This document shows positions 35,735 to 44,906 of a stretch of DNA of 64,000 nt, one piece after another (position 1 is the first letter of the stretch; each line of letters opens with the position of its first letter). The position numbers and the translations under genes were made by a program. The DNA is from Bacteroidota bacterium (GTDB lineage Bacteria; Bacteroidota; Bacteroidia; Cytophagales; Cytophagaceae): contig JAEWYS010000001.1 of the NCBI GenBank assembly GCA_023458555.1, positions 248,001 to 312,000 on the forward strand, in the 5' to 3' direction. The notes under the pieces were generated by a model. It worked only from the letters and a program-made list of their open reading frames with translations, ran no database searches and was not told where the DNA came from.

Positions 35735-37606
35735 ATGGCAAATTCAAAACAAACAACCGGCTCTCAGGACTTTAACTGGGAAACGCTTGAAACAGGAAGC
35801 TTTGGTACTGGTTATACAAAAGACCAGAGAGCTGAAATGGCCAAAATGTACGACGGAACACTTACTCAGGTAACTGAGAAAGAAGTAGTATCCGGTACAA
35901 TTGTAGGGATAACTGATCGTGACGTGATCCTGAATATCGGATTCAAATCAGATGGTTTGGTTCCTCTTTCTGAGTTCAGAGATATTGAAGGATTGAAAGT
36001 TGGTCAGGAAGTAGAAGTATACATTGAAGACCAGGAAGATGCTCAGGGACAGTTGATCCTCAGCAGAAGAAAAGCGAAGATTGTTAAGGCCTGGGAACTG
36101 ATCCAGGGAGCTCTTGATGGCGATGAAGTAATCGAAGGTTTTGTTAAGAGACGTACCAAGGGTGGTCTTATTGTCGATGTATATGGTATTGAGGCGTTCC
36201 TTCCTGGTTCTCAGATTGATGTAAAACCAATCAGGGACTTTGATATCTTCGTAGGCAAGAAGATGGAGGTGAAAGTTGTGAAAATCAACTATGCGAATGA
36301 CAACGTAGTAGTTTCACATAAAGTCCTTATCGAGAAAGATATTGAGAAGCAAAAGGCTGAAATCCTGAACAACCTGGAAAAAGGTCAGGTACTTGAAGGT
36401 GTGATCAAGAATATGACCAACTTCGGAGTATTTATCGATCTTGGAGGTGTAGACGGTCTGTTGCATATTACAGATATTTCATGGGGTAGAATCAACCATC
36501 CGGAAGAGCTTCTTAACCTTGATCAGAAAGTTAATGTCGTTGTACTTGACTTTGATGATGAGAAGAAGAGAATTTCTCTTGGTATGAAGCAACTTACTCC
36601 TCATCCTTGGGATTCGCTGGCTGCAGAGATCGAGGTTGGCTCAAAAGTAAAAGGCAAGATTGTTAATGTTGCTGATTACGGTGCATTCCTTGAGATCCAG
36701 TCAGGAGTAGAAGGTTTGATCCACGTTTCAGAAATGTCATGGTCTCAGCATTTGAGAAATCCTCAGGATTTCATCAATGTAGGGGATGAGCTGGAAGCTG
36801 TTGTTCTTACTCTGGACAGAGAAGAAAGAAAGATGTCTCTTGGCATTAAGCAGCTTACTGAAGATCCGTGGACAAAACAGGATGTTCTTCAGAAATATGC
36901 AGTTGAGACAAAACATACCGGTATTGTAAGAAATCTTACCAACTTTGGTTTGTTTATCGAACTTGAAGAAGGTATCGATGGTCTGGTACACGTTTCTGAT
37001 CTTTCCTGGACGAGAAAAATCAAGCATCCTTCTGAGTTTGTAAAAGTAGGTGACAGCCTTGAAGTGGTCGTTCTTGAACTTGATCTTGAAAACAGAAGAC
37101 TTGCTCTCGGACATAAGCAGATTGAAGAGAATCCATGGAATACTTTCGAGGATATCTTTACTCCGGGTTCTGAGCACAGAGGTACCGTTATTTCAAAAAA
37201 TGACAAAGGCGCCATCCTGGAGCTTCCATATGGAATCGAAGGCTTTGCAACAACAAAGCATCTTCAGAAAGAAGACGGCTCTTTAGCAGAGATTGGTGAA
37301 TCTCTTGACTTCCAGGTATTGGAATTCTCAAAAGATGAGAAGAAAATTATCCTTTCTCACACTAAAGTTCATAGCAGTGACGTTGAGGAAGGTGCAAAAT
37401 CCGGCAAAAAAGCAGGAAAAAGCGCACCTAAATCACCTTCTGTGAAGAAAGTCAATGCAGAGGTTGAGAAGTCTACTTTAGGAGACCTTGAGGTACTTTC
37501 TCAATTAAAAGAGCAGATGGAAGAAGCTTCTACAAAACCGGAAGCAAAGAAGAAAGCTGCTCCTAAAAAGGAAGAAAGCTCTGAAGAAGGTTCTGATAAA
37601 GAATAA
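35735..37606 (+). CDS. rpsA: 30S ribosomal protein S1
   Basis: S1 binds mRNA and docks it on the 30S subunit. The ATG at 35735 is preferred over an ORF extension nine codons longer that lies inside the pseudoknot. The 623-residue product contains six S1 domains. Typical cores are GITDRDVILNIGFKSDGLVP, RRTKGGLIVDVYGIEAFLPG, NMTNFGVFIDLGGVDGLLHI, NVADYGAFLEIQSGVEGLIH, NLTNFGLFIELEEGIDGLVH and a divergent sixth, SKNDKGAILELPYGIEGFAT. The last 90 residues are a lysine/glutamate-rich tail. It has its own promoter, structured leader and terminator. Confidence 0.97.
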   Translation: MANSKQTTGSQDFNWETLETGSFGTGYTKDQRAEMAKMYDGTLTQVTEKEVVSGTIVGITDRDVILNIGFKSDGLVPLSEFRDIEGLKVGQEVEVYIEDQEDAQGQLILSRRKAKIVKAWELIQGALDGDEVIEGFVKRRTKGGLIVDVYGIEAFLPGSQIDVKPIRDFDIFVGKKMEVKVVKINYANDNVVVSHKVLIEKDIEKQKAEILNNLEKGQVLEGVIKNMTNFGVFIDLGGVDGLLHITDISWGRINHPEELLNLDQKVNVVVLDFDDEKKRISLGMKQLTPHPWDSLAAEIEVGSKVKGKIVNVADYGAFLEIQSGVEGLIHVSEMSWSQHLRNPQDFINVGDELEAVVLTLDREERKMSLGIKQLTEDPWTKQDVLQKYAVETKHTGIVRNLTNFGLFIELEEGIDGLVHVSDLSWTRKIKHPSEFVKVGDSLEVVVLELDLENRRLALGHKQIEENPWNTFEDIFTPGSEHRGTVISKNDKGAILELPYGIEGFATTKHLQKEDGSLAEIGESLDFQVLEFSKDEKKIILSHTKVHSSDVEEGAKSGKKAGKSAPKSPSVKKVNAEVEKSTLGDLEVLSQLKEQMEEASTKPEAKKKAAPKKEESSEEGSDKE

Positions 37607-37628
37607 TTCTTTAAAATGAATAGAGAGA

Positions 37629-37655
37629 GGCTGTCCGGAAGGACAGCCTTTTTTT
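37629..37655 (+). terminator. Intrinsic terminator of rpsA
   Basis: The stem GGCTGTCC / GGACAGCC with loop GGAA and a run of seven T lies 22 bp after the rpsA stop. Confidence 0.93.
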
Positions 37656-37722
37656 GTTAGAGATCAGTTATCCGGGCATAAATATATTTTGAGTATTCGT
37701 TGAAAAAACTTTTTCACAATAG

Positions 37723-37753
37723 TTGAATCGTATCTTAAATATACCTATGTTTG
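37723..37753 (+). promoter_or_regulatory. Consensus promoter of tRNA-Cys
   Basis: TTG (37723-37725), a 20-bp spacer and TATGTTTG (37746-37753) match the Bacteroidota -33/-7 consensus exactly. The tRNA begins 19 bp downstream of the -7 box. Confidence 0.85.
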
Positions 37754-37772
37754 CAGTCCTTAAAACGAACAA

Positions 37773-37843
37773 GGTTCCGTGGCCGAGCGGCTAGGCAGAG
37801 GTCTGCAAAACCTTCTACAGCGGTTCGAATCCGCTCGGAACCT
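37773..37843 (+). tRNA. tRNA-Cys (anticodon GCA)
   Basis: A 71-nt cloverleaf is complete: acceptor stem GGTTCCG / CGGAACC, anticodon loop CTGCAAA with GCA, T-arm AGCGG-TTCGAAT-CCGCT, and discriminator T typical of tRNA-Cys. CCA is not encoded. It has its own promoter and a terminator right after it. Confidence 0.97.
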
Positions 37844-37845
37844 CA

Positions 37846-37882
37846 TAAAAAAAAGCCCGAATTTCGTTCGGGCTTTTTTATT
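37846..37882. terminator. Terminator after tRNA-Cys, shared with the convergent gene
   Basis: The stem AAAGCCCGAA / TTCGGGCTTT with loop TTTCG has A- and T-tracts on both sides, so it can act in both directions. Confidence 0.92.
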
Positions 37883-37912
37883 GCTTCATATCCAGTGAAG
37901 AATTTTATCGTG

Positions 37913-38446
37913 CTACTTTTTGCTTTTCTTGCTCTTTTTAATTTTGAGTTTGTTCTCAGACGGAATGAAATAACGAAGAGCAATATGCAGGGTATTGTAT
38001 TGAAGCGCCTCATTTCCCAGGGTAAAATTATATCCGGTAATAATGTGGAATCCAATCAGCCGGAATCCCAAGGTCGGAGAAATACCGACTTTGCCATATG
38101 TAAAATCGGTAAGATACATAATGTTGGCTCCGTAGGTAAGATCTACCCGGTTTTGCTTTGTCCAGAAACCCAGTTTGTATCCAAGCAGATTGTGTCCGAA
38201 ATTGTATTCGAAATTACCACCGACCGAATAGATTTTTGGATTTTTGAGCCTAATCTTTCTCCAGTGGTATTCTGCACCGATTTCAATGAAAGTGTATTTT
38301 CCCCGTTGTAGTCCGATTATGGGTCCGTAGCTGTTGGATATGACTTTGAGATCTTTCTGATAGGTGCTTCCAGCCAGTGATATCGGATACTGGCCATACG
38401 TACTTGTTCCGATCAGTAGCAGGAACAGGCTAAATAATTTCTTCAT
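37913..38446 (-). CDS. Small outer-membrane beta-barrel protein
   Basis: This 177-residue protein has a signal peptide (MKKLFSLFLLLIGTSTYGQ). The remainder consists of alternating aromatic and polar residues in short strands (YTFIEIGAEYHWRKI, YGANIMYLTDFTYG, GFHIITGYNFTLG), as in small 8-stranded barrels. The end is strongly basic (KLKIKKSKKSKK), which is unusual for a barrel because the terminal strand is normally last. No family was recognised. Its start overlaps the stop of the lipoprotein gene upstream by 17 bp, so the two are coupled. Confidence 0.65.
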   Translation of the reverse strand: MKKLFSLFLLLIGTSTYGQYPISLAGSTYQKDLKVISNSYGPIIGLQRGKYTFIEIGAEYHWRKIRLKNPKIYSVGGNFEYNFGHNLLGYKLGFWTKQNRVDLTYGANIMYLTDFTYGKVGISPTLGFRLIGFHIITGYNFTLGNEALQYNTLHIALRYFIPSENKLKIKKSKKSKK

Positions 38447-38813
38447 TGATCCATGTTACGTTGCCCAGTGCGTTGAGTTCTACGATAACTCTTTTTCCCG
38501 CCGTTTTATTGTTGTTGCCCTCGCATTGGTTCCCTGGCTCAGTAAAGTATATAAGATTGCGTATATTCCTTTTGAAAAAAGCTATTTTGTCCGGCTTCCC
38601 AAGTATTTTGATTACGGTGCGCTCAGATATTCCCTGAAACTGCTTTTTATGCTTTAGCAGCAGAGCAACTTGGGTACTTCGGCTACCACTGCAGCCCAGT
38701 TTATCACCCTGCCATTTTTTCTGATCAAAACCTTTCAAATCCGGTTGGGGGCTACATGCGGATACTAAAAAAATTAGTAAAAATATAGCGTATGTCAGAA
38801 GTTTTTGTTTCAT
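38430..38813 (-). CDS. Small lipoprotein, BamE/SmpA-like in outline
   Basis: The start at ATG 38813 gives 127 residues and puts the lipoprotein signal first, with lipobox LVSACSPQ. The upstream 15 residues are rejected as leader. The central part (ISERTVIKILGKPDKIAFF, then YFTEPGNQCEG, then VIVELNALGNVTWI) resembles the helix-turn-strand pattern of SmpA/OmlA proteins such as BamE, but the match is by eye and partial. It is cotranscribed with the small barrel gene. An accessory part in outer-membrane assembly is possible but unproven. Confidence 0.6.
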   Translation of the reverse strand: MKQKLLTYAIFLLIFLVSACSPQPDLKGFDQKKWQGDKLGCSGSRSTQVALLLKHKKQFQGISERTVIKILGKPDKIAFFKRNIRNLIYFTEPGNQCEGNNNKTAGKRVIVELNALGNVTWINEEII

Positions 38814-38966
38814 TCGTGGACGGTTGTTCCCCGAATTTCCGATCAGGTTTAATCTCATCTGTCAGGTTCGTTTCAATCTGTTGAGTGTTCTAAATTATCC
38901 ACAAAATCGGAGAGAGCAGCTATTTTTTTGTAATTTCGTTATCAATTGGTGAAAATTTTAGGATAA

Positions 38967-41558
38967 ATGGCAGAAGATAAGGATGAAGCGAATCTTCCGG
39001 AAGAGAATAAGGAGGAAATTTTACATGATGTGCTTCCCGTATCGGGAATGTATGAGAACTGGTTTCTGGAATACGCTTCTTATGTAATTCTGGAGCGTGC
39101 GGTTCCTGCTATTGAGGATGGCCTTAAGCCGGTCCAGCGCCGTATTATGCATTCAATGTGGGAAATGGATGATGGCCGGTACAACAAAGTAGCAAATATC
39201 ATTGGTCATACGATGCAGTTTCATCCGCATGGTGATGCATCCATAGGCGACGCGATTGTCAATCTTGGTCAAAAGGATCTGTTGATTGATACTCAGGGAA
39301 ACTGGGGCGATATTAACACAGGAGATGGCGCGGCTGCTCCGAGGTATATTGAAGCACGTCTGTCAAAATTTGCCCTTGATGTATTATTTAATCCGGATAC
39401 AACCGTCTGGCAGGCTTCTTATGACGGCAGAAAGAAAGAGCCTGTAACGCTACCGGTAAAATTCCCTCTTTTGCTGGCTCAGGGCGTAGAAGGGATAGCG
39501 GTCGGGCTTTCCACCAAAATTCTTCCGCACAATTTTATAGAATTAATCAAAGCATCTATTGATCTGCTCAAAAATAAGAAAGTGGAAATATTTCCGGACT
39601 TTCCCACGGGCGGCACGGTTGACGTTAGCAATTATAATGAAGGGCAAAAAGGTGGGAAGGTGCGTGTGCGTGCCCGGATAGAAGAGCTTGATAAAAAAAC
39701 ACTTGTGATCCGGGATATACCTTTTGGTACCACGACTAATTCAGTTATTGACTCTATTATCAAGGCCAACGATAATGGAAAAATTAAAATAAAGAAGGTA
39801 ATTGATAATACCGCCCGGGACGTGGAGATTCAGGTACAGCTAAATCCAGGTATGGATGCCGGTATTGCTATTGACGCCCTGTATGCTTTTACGGACTGCG
39901 AAGTATCAATCTCTCCCAATGCCTGCGTAATCATTGACGATAAGCCTCATTTTATGAGTGTCAATGATATACTTAAAATTTCTACTGATAAAACTGTCGA
40001 TCTTCTCAAGCAGGAACTTGAAATTAAACGTGATGCTCTGCTTGAAAAGCTTTTATTTTCTTCTTTGGAAAAAATATTCATAGAAAACAGAATTTACCGG
40101 GATATCGAGGAGTGCGAAACATGGGAAGATGTACTTTCTACCATAGACAAGGGGCTTGAGCCGTATAAACCTGATTTTTACCGGGAGATTACTACAGATG
40201 ATATCATCAGACTTACGGAAATTAAAATTAAGCGTATTTCCAGGTTTGACGCCTTTAAGGCAGATGAGCTGATGAGAAAACTTCAGGAGGATCTGGATCA
40301 GACAAATTATGATCTGGAACATCTGACAGACTTTGCCATTGCTTATTTCAAAAATCTTCTTGAAAAATACGGAAAGGGCAAAGAACGGAAGACAGAGATC
40401 AGAGCGTTTGATACAATTGTTGCGAACGTAGTGGCAATGGCAAATGAAAAGCTCTATATCAACCGAAGCGAGGGCTTTATTGGTATCGGGCTGAAAAAAG
40501 AAGAATATGTCTGTGATTGCTCGGATATTGATGATATTATCGTTTTCAGAAAAGATGGAGTAGTGCTGGTGACCAAAGTAGGAGAAAAGGTTTTTGTGGG
40601 GAAGGATATTATTCATGTAGCCATCTTTAAGAAGAACGATGAGCGCATGGTCTATAATATGGTCTATGTCGATGGAAAAACCGGAGTATCCATGATTAAG
40701 CGTTTTCAGGTGCTTGCGGTAACCAGAGACCGGGAGTATGACCTTACCAAAGGATCGAAAGGCTCAAAAGTATTGTATTTTTCAGCGAATCCCAATGGAG
40801 AGGCTGAGGCTATTGCTGTTACCTTAACTCCGGCGGCAAAGGCCAGAGTGAAGGTTTTTGACTTTGACTTTTCAGAAATCGCGATCAAGGGCAGAAATTC
40901 TCAGGGAAATATTCTGACCAAATATTCTATCCGCAAAATTGAATTGAAGTCTGCCGGGGTGTCTACCCTGTCAGGTTTGAAAATATGGTACGATGATCGG
41001 GTAGGCCGGCTTAATACGGAAGAACGTGGTAAATATCTGGGCGAGTTTGAGTCTGGTGACCGGATATTGATTATGTACAGTGATGGTTCTTACGAAATCA
41101 CCGGAAGTGAACTTACCAATCGTTTTGAGCCTGAGAATGTAGCGCTTATTGAAAAGTTCAATCCGGATGTTACTGTTTCAGCTATATATCTGGACGGAAA
41201 AACCAGGCTTCATTTTGCCAAACGCTTTAAAATTGAAACTTCGACGGTTGGTAAAAAATTTAGTTTTGTTTCCGAGGATAAAGGCTCAAAGCTTGATTTT
41301 GTTTCAACCGCTCCCAATCCTAAGGTTGTGGTGGAATATGTCAAGGGTAAATACCTGACTCCTCCGGCGGAGGAAATTGATCTGACTACCTTTATTGATG
41401 TAAAAGGGTGGAAAGCCGTAGGAAACAAATTATCAAATAATAAGGTTGCGGGGATAAAGCCTGTCCTGCAACCGGAAGCTTTCAGCGCTGGTTCCAGTAT
41501 TGAGATGGATGTTAAAAAGAATAGTAAGGGAGAAGATGGACAACCTGGATTGTTTTGA
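38967..41558 (+). CDS. parC: DNA topoisomerase IV subunit A
   Basis: ParC, with ParE, decatenates daughter chromosomes. The 863-residue protein has the breakage-reunion domain with ASYVILERAVPAIEDGLKPVQ near residue 35, the helix segment FHPHGDASIGDA, and the catalytic tyrosine Y127 in APRYIEARLS. The long coiled coil and C-gate follow, then beta-pinwheel repeats (DDIIVFRKDGVVLVTKVG and similar). The missing GyrA-box and the early sequence favour ParC over GyrA. No parE is adjacent. A terminator stem begins inside the last codons. Confidence 0.9.
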   Translation: MAEDKDEANLPEENKEEILHDVLPVSGMYENWFLEYASYVILERAVPAIEDGLKPVQRRIMHSMWEMDDGRYNKVANIIGHTMQFHPHGDASIGDAIVNLGQKDLLIDTQGNWGDINTGDGAAAPRYIEARLSKFALDVLFNPDTTVWQASYDGRKKEPVTLPVKFPLLLAQGVEGIAVGLSTKILPHNFIELIKASIDLLKNKKVEIFPDFPTGGTVDVSNYNEGQKGGKVRVRARIEELDKKTLVIRDIPFGTTTNSVIDSIIKANDNGKIKIKKVIDNTARDVEIQVQLNPGMDAGIAIDALYAFTDCEVSISPNACVIIDDKPHFMSVNDILKISTDKTVDLLKQELEIKRDALLEKLLFSSLEKIFIENRIYRDIEECETWEDVLSTIDKGLEPYKPDFYREITTDDIIRLTEIKIKRISRFDAFKADELMRKLQEDLDQTNYDLEHLTDFAIAYFKNLLEKYGKGKERKTEIRAFDTIVANVVAMANEKLYINRSEGFIGIGLKKEEYVCDCSDIDDIIVFRKDGVVLVTKVGEKVFVGKDIIHVAIFKKNDERMVYNMVYVDGKTGVSMIKRFQVLAVTRDREYDLTKGSKGSKVLYFSANPNGEAEAIAVTLTPAAKARVKVFDFDFSEIAIKGRNSQGNILTKYSIRKIELKSAGVSTLSGLKIWYDDRVGRLNTEERGKYLGEFESGDRILIMYSDGSYEITGSELTNRFEPENVALIEKFNPDVTVSAIYLDGKTRLHFAKRFKIETSTVGKKFSFVSEDKGSKLDFVSTAPNPKVVVEYVKGKYLTPPAEEIDLTTFIDVKGWKAVGNKLSNNKVAGIKPVLQPEAFSAGSSIEMDVKKNSKGEDGQPGLF

Positions 41559-41572
41559 TTCAGGTTGTTTGT
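41540..41572 (+). terminator. Terminator overlapping the 3' end of parC
   Basis: ACAACCTG (41540-41547) pairs with CAGGTTGT (41561-41568). The 5' arm lies in the last parC codons and the stop codon (41556-41558) lies in the loop. A moderately T-rich stretch follows. Confidence 0.6.
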
Positions 41573-41684
41573 TATATAATATATCTAACTATTTTCTGTC
41601 GCCGGGGTTATTTTCTGCTATAGTCCCCGGAAAGCGGTACATTGCAGTGAAATGCTTAGCCAAATTTTTAATCGGTTGATGTAA

Positions 41685-42362
41685 GTGAAATACTTTTTTA
41701 CAAAGAAACGGAAGCTGCTCTGGCTGGTATTTCTTATTCCGGGGTTTGCGGTGTTATTTGTGGCGGGATGTAATCTATGGGTTGTTATGAGTACCAGGTC
41801 ATATGTCTACCACTCTGTTACCCGGGTCCCGAAAAACAAAGTGGCTCTGGTGCTTGGTACCAGCAAGTATTCACGAAACGGAAAGCCCAATCTGTTTTTT
41901 AAATACAGAATGGAAGCTGCCGGTCGCCTGTATACTCAGGGAAAAGCTGAACATTTCATTGCCAGCGGAGATAATTCGTATTCCTATTATAATGAGCCGC
42001 TGGACATGAAAAAAGCTCTTATTGCCCAAGGGATTCCTGCCGGGAAGATTACGCTTGATTATGCCGGCTTCCGAACATTTGACTCAATGGTTCGTAGTAA
42101 GAAGATATTCGGACAGGATAGTCTTACGATTATAACTCAGGGATTTCATTGTTACAGAGCTTTATTTATTGCACGATTCTATGATATACAGGCTATTGCG
42201 CTGGCCAGTGGCGGTGTGCCGGAAGGTCATTCTTCCCTGGCATTATACCGGGAGTATTTGGCCCGTTGTAAAGCTGTTATAGATTTGTATCTGCTCCATA
42301 AAAAGCCCAGATTTCTCGGAGACCCGATTATAATTGAAGCAAGGAAACAAAAAAATGCTTAA
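41685..42362 (+). CDS. SanA/YdcF-like DUF218 membrane protein
   Basis: The start is a GTG at 41685. The 225-residue protein has an N-terminal hydrophobic helix (LLWLVFLIPGFAVLFVAGC) and a DUF218 core: ALVLGTSKYSRNGKPNLFF, FIASGDNSYSYYNEP, LDYAGFRTFDSMVRSK and ITQGFHCYRALFIAR. SanA-type proteins affect envelope permeability, including vancomycin exclusion at high temperature in E. coli. The enzymatic role is not known. It is 12 bp upstream of the DUF5686 gene and cotranscribed. Confidence 0.85.
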   Translation: MKYFFTKKRKLLWLVFLIPGFAVLFVAGCNLWVVMSTRSYVYHSVTRVPKNKVALVLGTSKYSRNGKPNLFFKYRMEAAGRLYTQGKAEHFIASGDNSYSYYNEPLDMKKALIAQGIPAGKITLDYAGFRTFDSMVRSKKIFGQDSLTIITQGFHCYRALFIARFYDIQAIALASGGVPEGHSSLALYREYLARCKAVIDLYLLHKKPRFLGDPIIIEARKQKNA

Positions 42363-42374
42363 TTTCCTTAAAGA

Positions 42375-44861
42375 ATGCCAAGGATGAATTTTTATTGCAA
42401 ACTTATTTTTCCGTTTCTTTTATTCGCTTCATCATTATCAGTTGCACAGACGGTTTTGAGAGGTAAAGTAACAGATGCTGTTACTGGGGAGCCGTTGTCA
42501 TTTGTCAGCGTTTTTTATGAGGGAACTCCGGACGGAACTTTCTCTGATGATGCCGGATTCTACAGGCTTGCAAGTGATCGGCCTGGTGATTCGGTGACGG
42601 TTTCTTTTTTCGGATATCAGACAATCAGGTATGCGGTCCGGAAAAACGAAGCTCAGGTAAAGGACTTTAAGCTCTATCCTGAGGTTGAGAAGCTTGAGAC
42701 AATTGTACTTACAAATAAGGAAGACCCGGGGATTCGAATCGTAAAAAAAGCCATACGGGCCAGGGACAAACATGATAAGCGGTCATTCTCAGCGTATGAG
42801 TATGAGTCTTTCAGTACCTTGATTGCCGGATTTGACAAAGTACCTGAAAATCTGAAAAACCGGAAGATGGGAAAGGATATAATGGCCATTATTGACAGCT
42901 TGGGAAATGGCAATGCCAAACTCCCTTTTTTTGCTTCGGAAGCATTGTCCAGAATATATGTGCGCTCCAATCCGGACAGAATGTCGGAACATATTGAGGG
43001 TACCCGAATTTCCGGAGTCTTTGTTGAGGATGGGAGCCTGATATCTCAGCTTATAGGCTCTTCGTTGCAGAATTACAATTTTTATCAGAACTGGGTTCAG
43101 ATCGTAGAAAAGGATTTTATCAGCCCTATTGCTCAGGGAGCTATGGGGTATTATGATTATCGACTGGCTGACACGCTGGAATATGACGGTCTTCCTGTAT
43201 ACGTTATTCGTGTAATACCTAAACGGGATCAGGATCTTGCATTTGGTGGGGAAATATGGATTCAGGACTCATCTTTTGCATTGAAGCGGGTTGATCTTGA
43301 GATAGGCAAAGAAGCCAATCTGAATTATGTAGGCAGTATCAAGATCCGGCAGGATCTTGTGCCGACAGAAGCCGGGCCATGGCTACCTGAGTTTACGGAT
43401 GTTTATATCCGTTTTACCGGGTTATCTGAAAAGTGGGCAGGACTGGAGGCGAGCTTTAAGAGCTATAATTCAGACTTTATAATTAATCAGCCTAAGACCA
43501 CCTCTTTTTATGAAGATCCTGTCAGAGTTGCGGAAGATGCCGGAATAAAAAAGGATGAATACTGGGATCAGAAGAGAAAGGTGCCTCTTACTTCCGAAGA
43601 GCAGCTTATGTATCAGCTTATTGATTCTGTCAAGCATGTGCCCTCTGTCAAGACTTTTGTAGAGGTGGTAGATGTGGCTGTTAACGGATATTACACTGCC
43701 GGAAAATTTGATATCGGACCTTATCTTTATGCATTTGCCTGGAATGATGTGGAAGGAAGCCGTTTCCGGCTCGGAGGAAGGACCAATGGAGAGTTTAGCT
43801 CCAAAATAGTACTCAGTGGCTTTGCAGCATATGGTGTGAGAGATGACATTGCGAAGTATGGCGGGCAGCTTAATTATATAGCATCCCGAAAGCGCTGGAC
43901 TGAGTGGTGGATTGGATATAAATATGATATCGATCAGATTGCCATACCGGAAGAAAAGCTGGAAGAAAGAAATAACCTTTTCCTGGCCTTTACCCGTTGG
44001 GGAAAACTGATTGGCCCGACGTATAATTGTTTGGCATATGCCGGGTTTAAACGTCAGATTACCAAGGATTTTTCCCAGAAGATTATTGTCAGGAGCAAAC
44101 AGTACGATCCTTTGTTTGAATATAATGTGGTGAAAGACGGAACGCCTCAGGATACCTTGGCTTTTGGAAATCTGACTACTTCAGAGGTGATTCTTGAGGC
44201 CAGGTATGCCAGAGACGAGTTGTTTGTGCAAAATGATAACCAGCGGATAAGCCTGGGAACAAAATCATGGCCCATCTTTCGGTTACGCTATACGCTTGGA
44301 TTGAAAAATGTGCTTGATAGCGATCTGTCGTACCAGAAGCTGGATTTTTATATTACAGATAATTTTAAACTGGGGGCGTTAGGCCGGTCCTATATTGACC
44401 TGAATGTCGGAAGAATATTTTCAAAAGTTCCTTTACCGCTGCTTGAAGTTCATCTGGGTAATGAATCGCCTTTTTACACAACCGCAGGATTTAATCTGAT
44501 GAATTATTTTGAGTTTGTGAGTGATGCATATGTAAGCCTGCGGTACAGACATTATTTCGAAGGGCTGATTTTAAACAGAATTCCGCTTATTCGCAGATTA
44601 AAATGGCGTTCTCTGGTGTCAACCGGTATTGTTTACGGGGATTTGTCCGATAAGAATACAATGCCGTATGTTCCTGATGCGATCGGGAACCAACCGGTAG
44701 TCTTTTCCTCTTTAAGAGATAAGCCTTATATCGAAATAGGCTATGGAATTGAGAATATATTCAAAATATTCCGGGTAGATTTTTTTCACCGGGTTACTTA
44801 TCTGGATAAACCTGATGTCCGGCGTTTTGGCGTGAAGTTCTCTGTTCAGTTTAGTCTTTGA
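42375..44861 (+). CDS. DUF5686 and carboxypeptidase-regulatory-like domain protein
   Basis: This 828-residue protein has a signal peptide (ends LSVAQTV near residue 26; an alternative ATG three codons later is equally possible). An N-terminal carboxypeptidase regulatory-like domain follows (VLRGKVTDAVTGEPLSFVSV, DGTFSDDAGFYRL), as in TonB-dependent receptor extensions. The DUF5686 body is beta-barrel-like and ends in GVKFSVQFSL, with many aromatic strands. It lacks a TonB box or plug domain, so it is not a canonical SusC. Such proteins occur widely in Bacteroidota outer membranes, and their function is unknown. Confidence 0.85.
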   Translation: MPRMNFYCKLIFPFLLFASSLSVAQTVLRGKVTDAVTGEPLSFVSVFYEGTPDGTFSDDAGFYRLASDRPGDSVTVSFFGYQTIRYAVRKNEAQVKDFKLYPEVEKLETIVLTNKEDPGIRIVKKAIRARDKHDKRSFSAYEYESFSTLIAGFDKVPENLKNRKMGKDIMAIIDSLGNGNAKLPFFASEALSRIYVRSNPDRMSEHIEGTRISGVFVEDGSLISQLIGSSLQNYNFYQNWVQIVEKDFISPIAQGAMGYYDYRLADTLEYDGLPVYVIRVIPKRDQDLAFGGEIWIQDSSFALKRVDLEIGKEANLNYVGSIKIRQDLVPTEAGPWLPEFTDVYIRFTGLSEKWAGLEASFKSYNSDFIINQPKTTSFYEDPVRVAEDAGIKKDEYWDQKRKVPLTSEEQLMYQLIDSVKHVPSVKTFVEVVDVAVNGYYTAGKFDIGPYLYAFAWNDVEGSRFRLGGRTNGEFSSKIVLSGFAAYGVRDDIAKYGGQLNYIASRKRWTEWWIGYKYDIDQIAIPEEKLEERNNLFLAFTRWGKLIGPTYNCLAYAGFKRQITKDFSQKIIVRSKQYDPLFEYNVVKDGTPQDTLAFGNLTTSEVILEARYARDELFVQNDNQRISLGTKSWPIFRLRYTLGLKNVLDSDLSYQKLDFYITDNFKLGALGRSYIDLNVGRIFSKVPLPLLEVHLGNESPFYTTAGFNLMNYFEFVSDAYVSLRYRHYFEGLILNRIPLIRRLKWRSLVSTGIVYGDLSDKNTMPYVPDAIGNQPVVFSSLRDKPYIEIGYGIENIFKIFRVDFFHRVTYLDKPDVRRFGVKFSVQFSL

Positions 44862-44906
44862 TTTCTGATTACAAGATCAAAAAAATATATACATTTGGAT
44901 GTTTGT

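Noticed and set aside
40053..40616. 187-codon ORF antisense to parC
   Set aside because: It is the complement of strongly conserved ParC coding sequence, has no start context or protein character and is best explained as a shadow frame.
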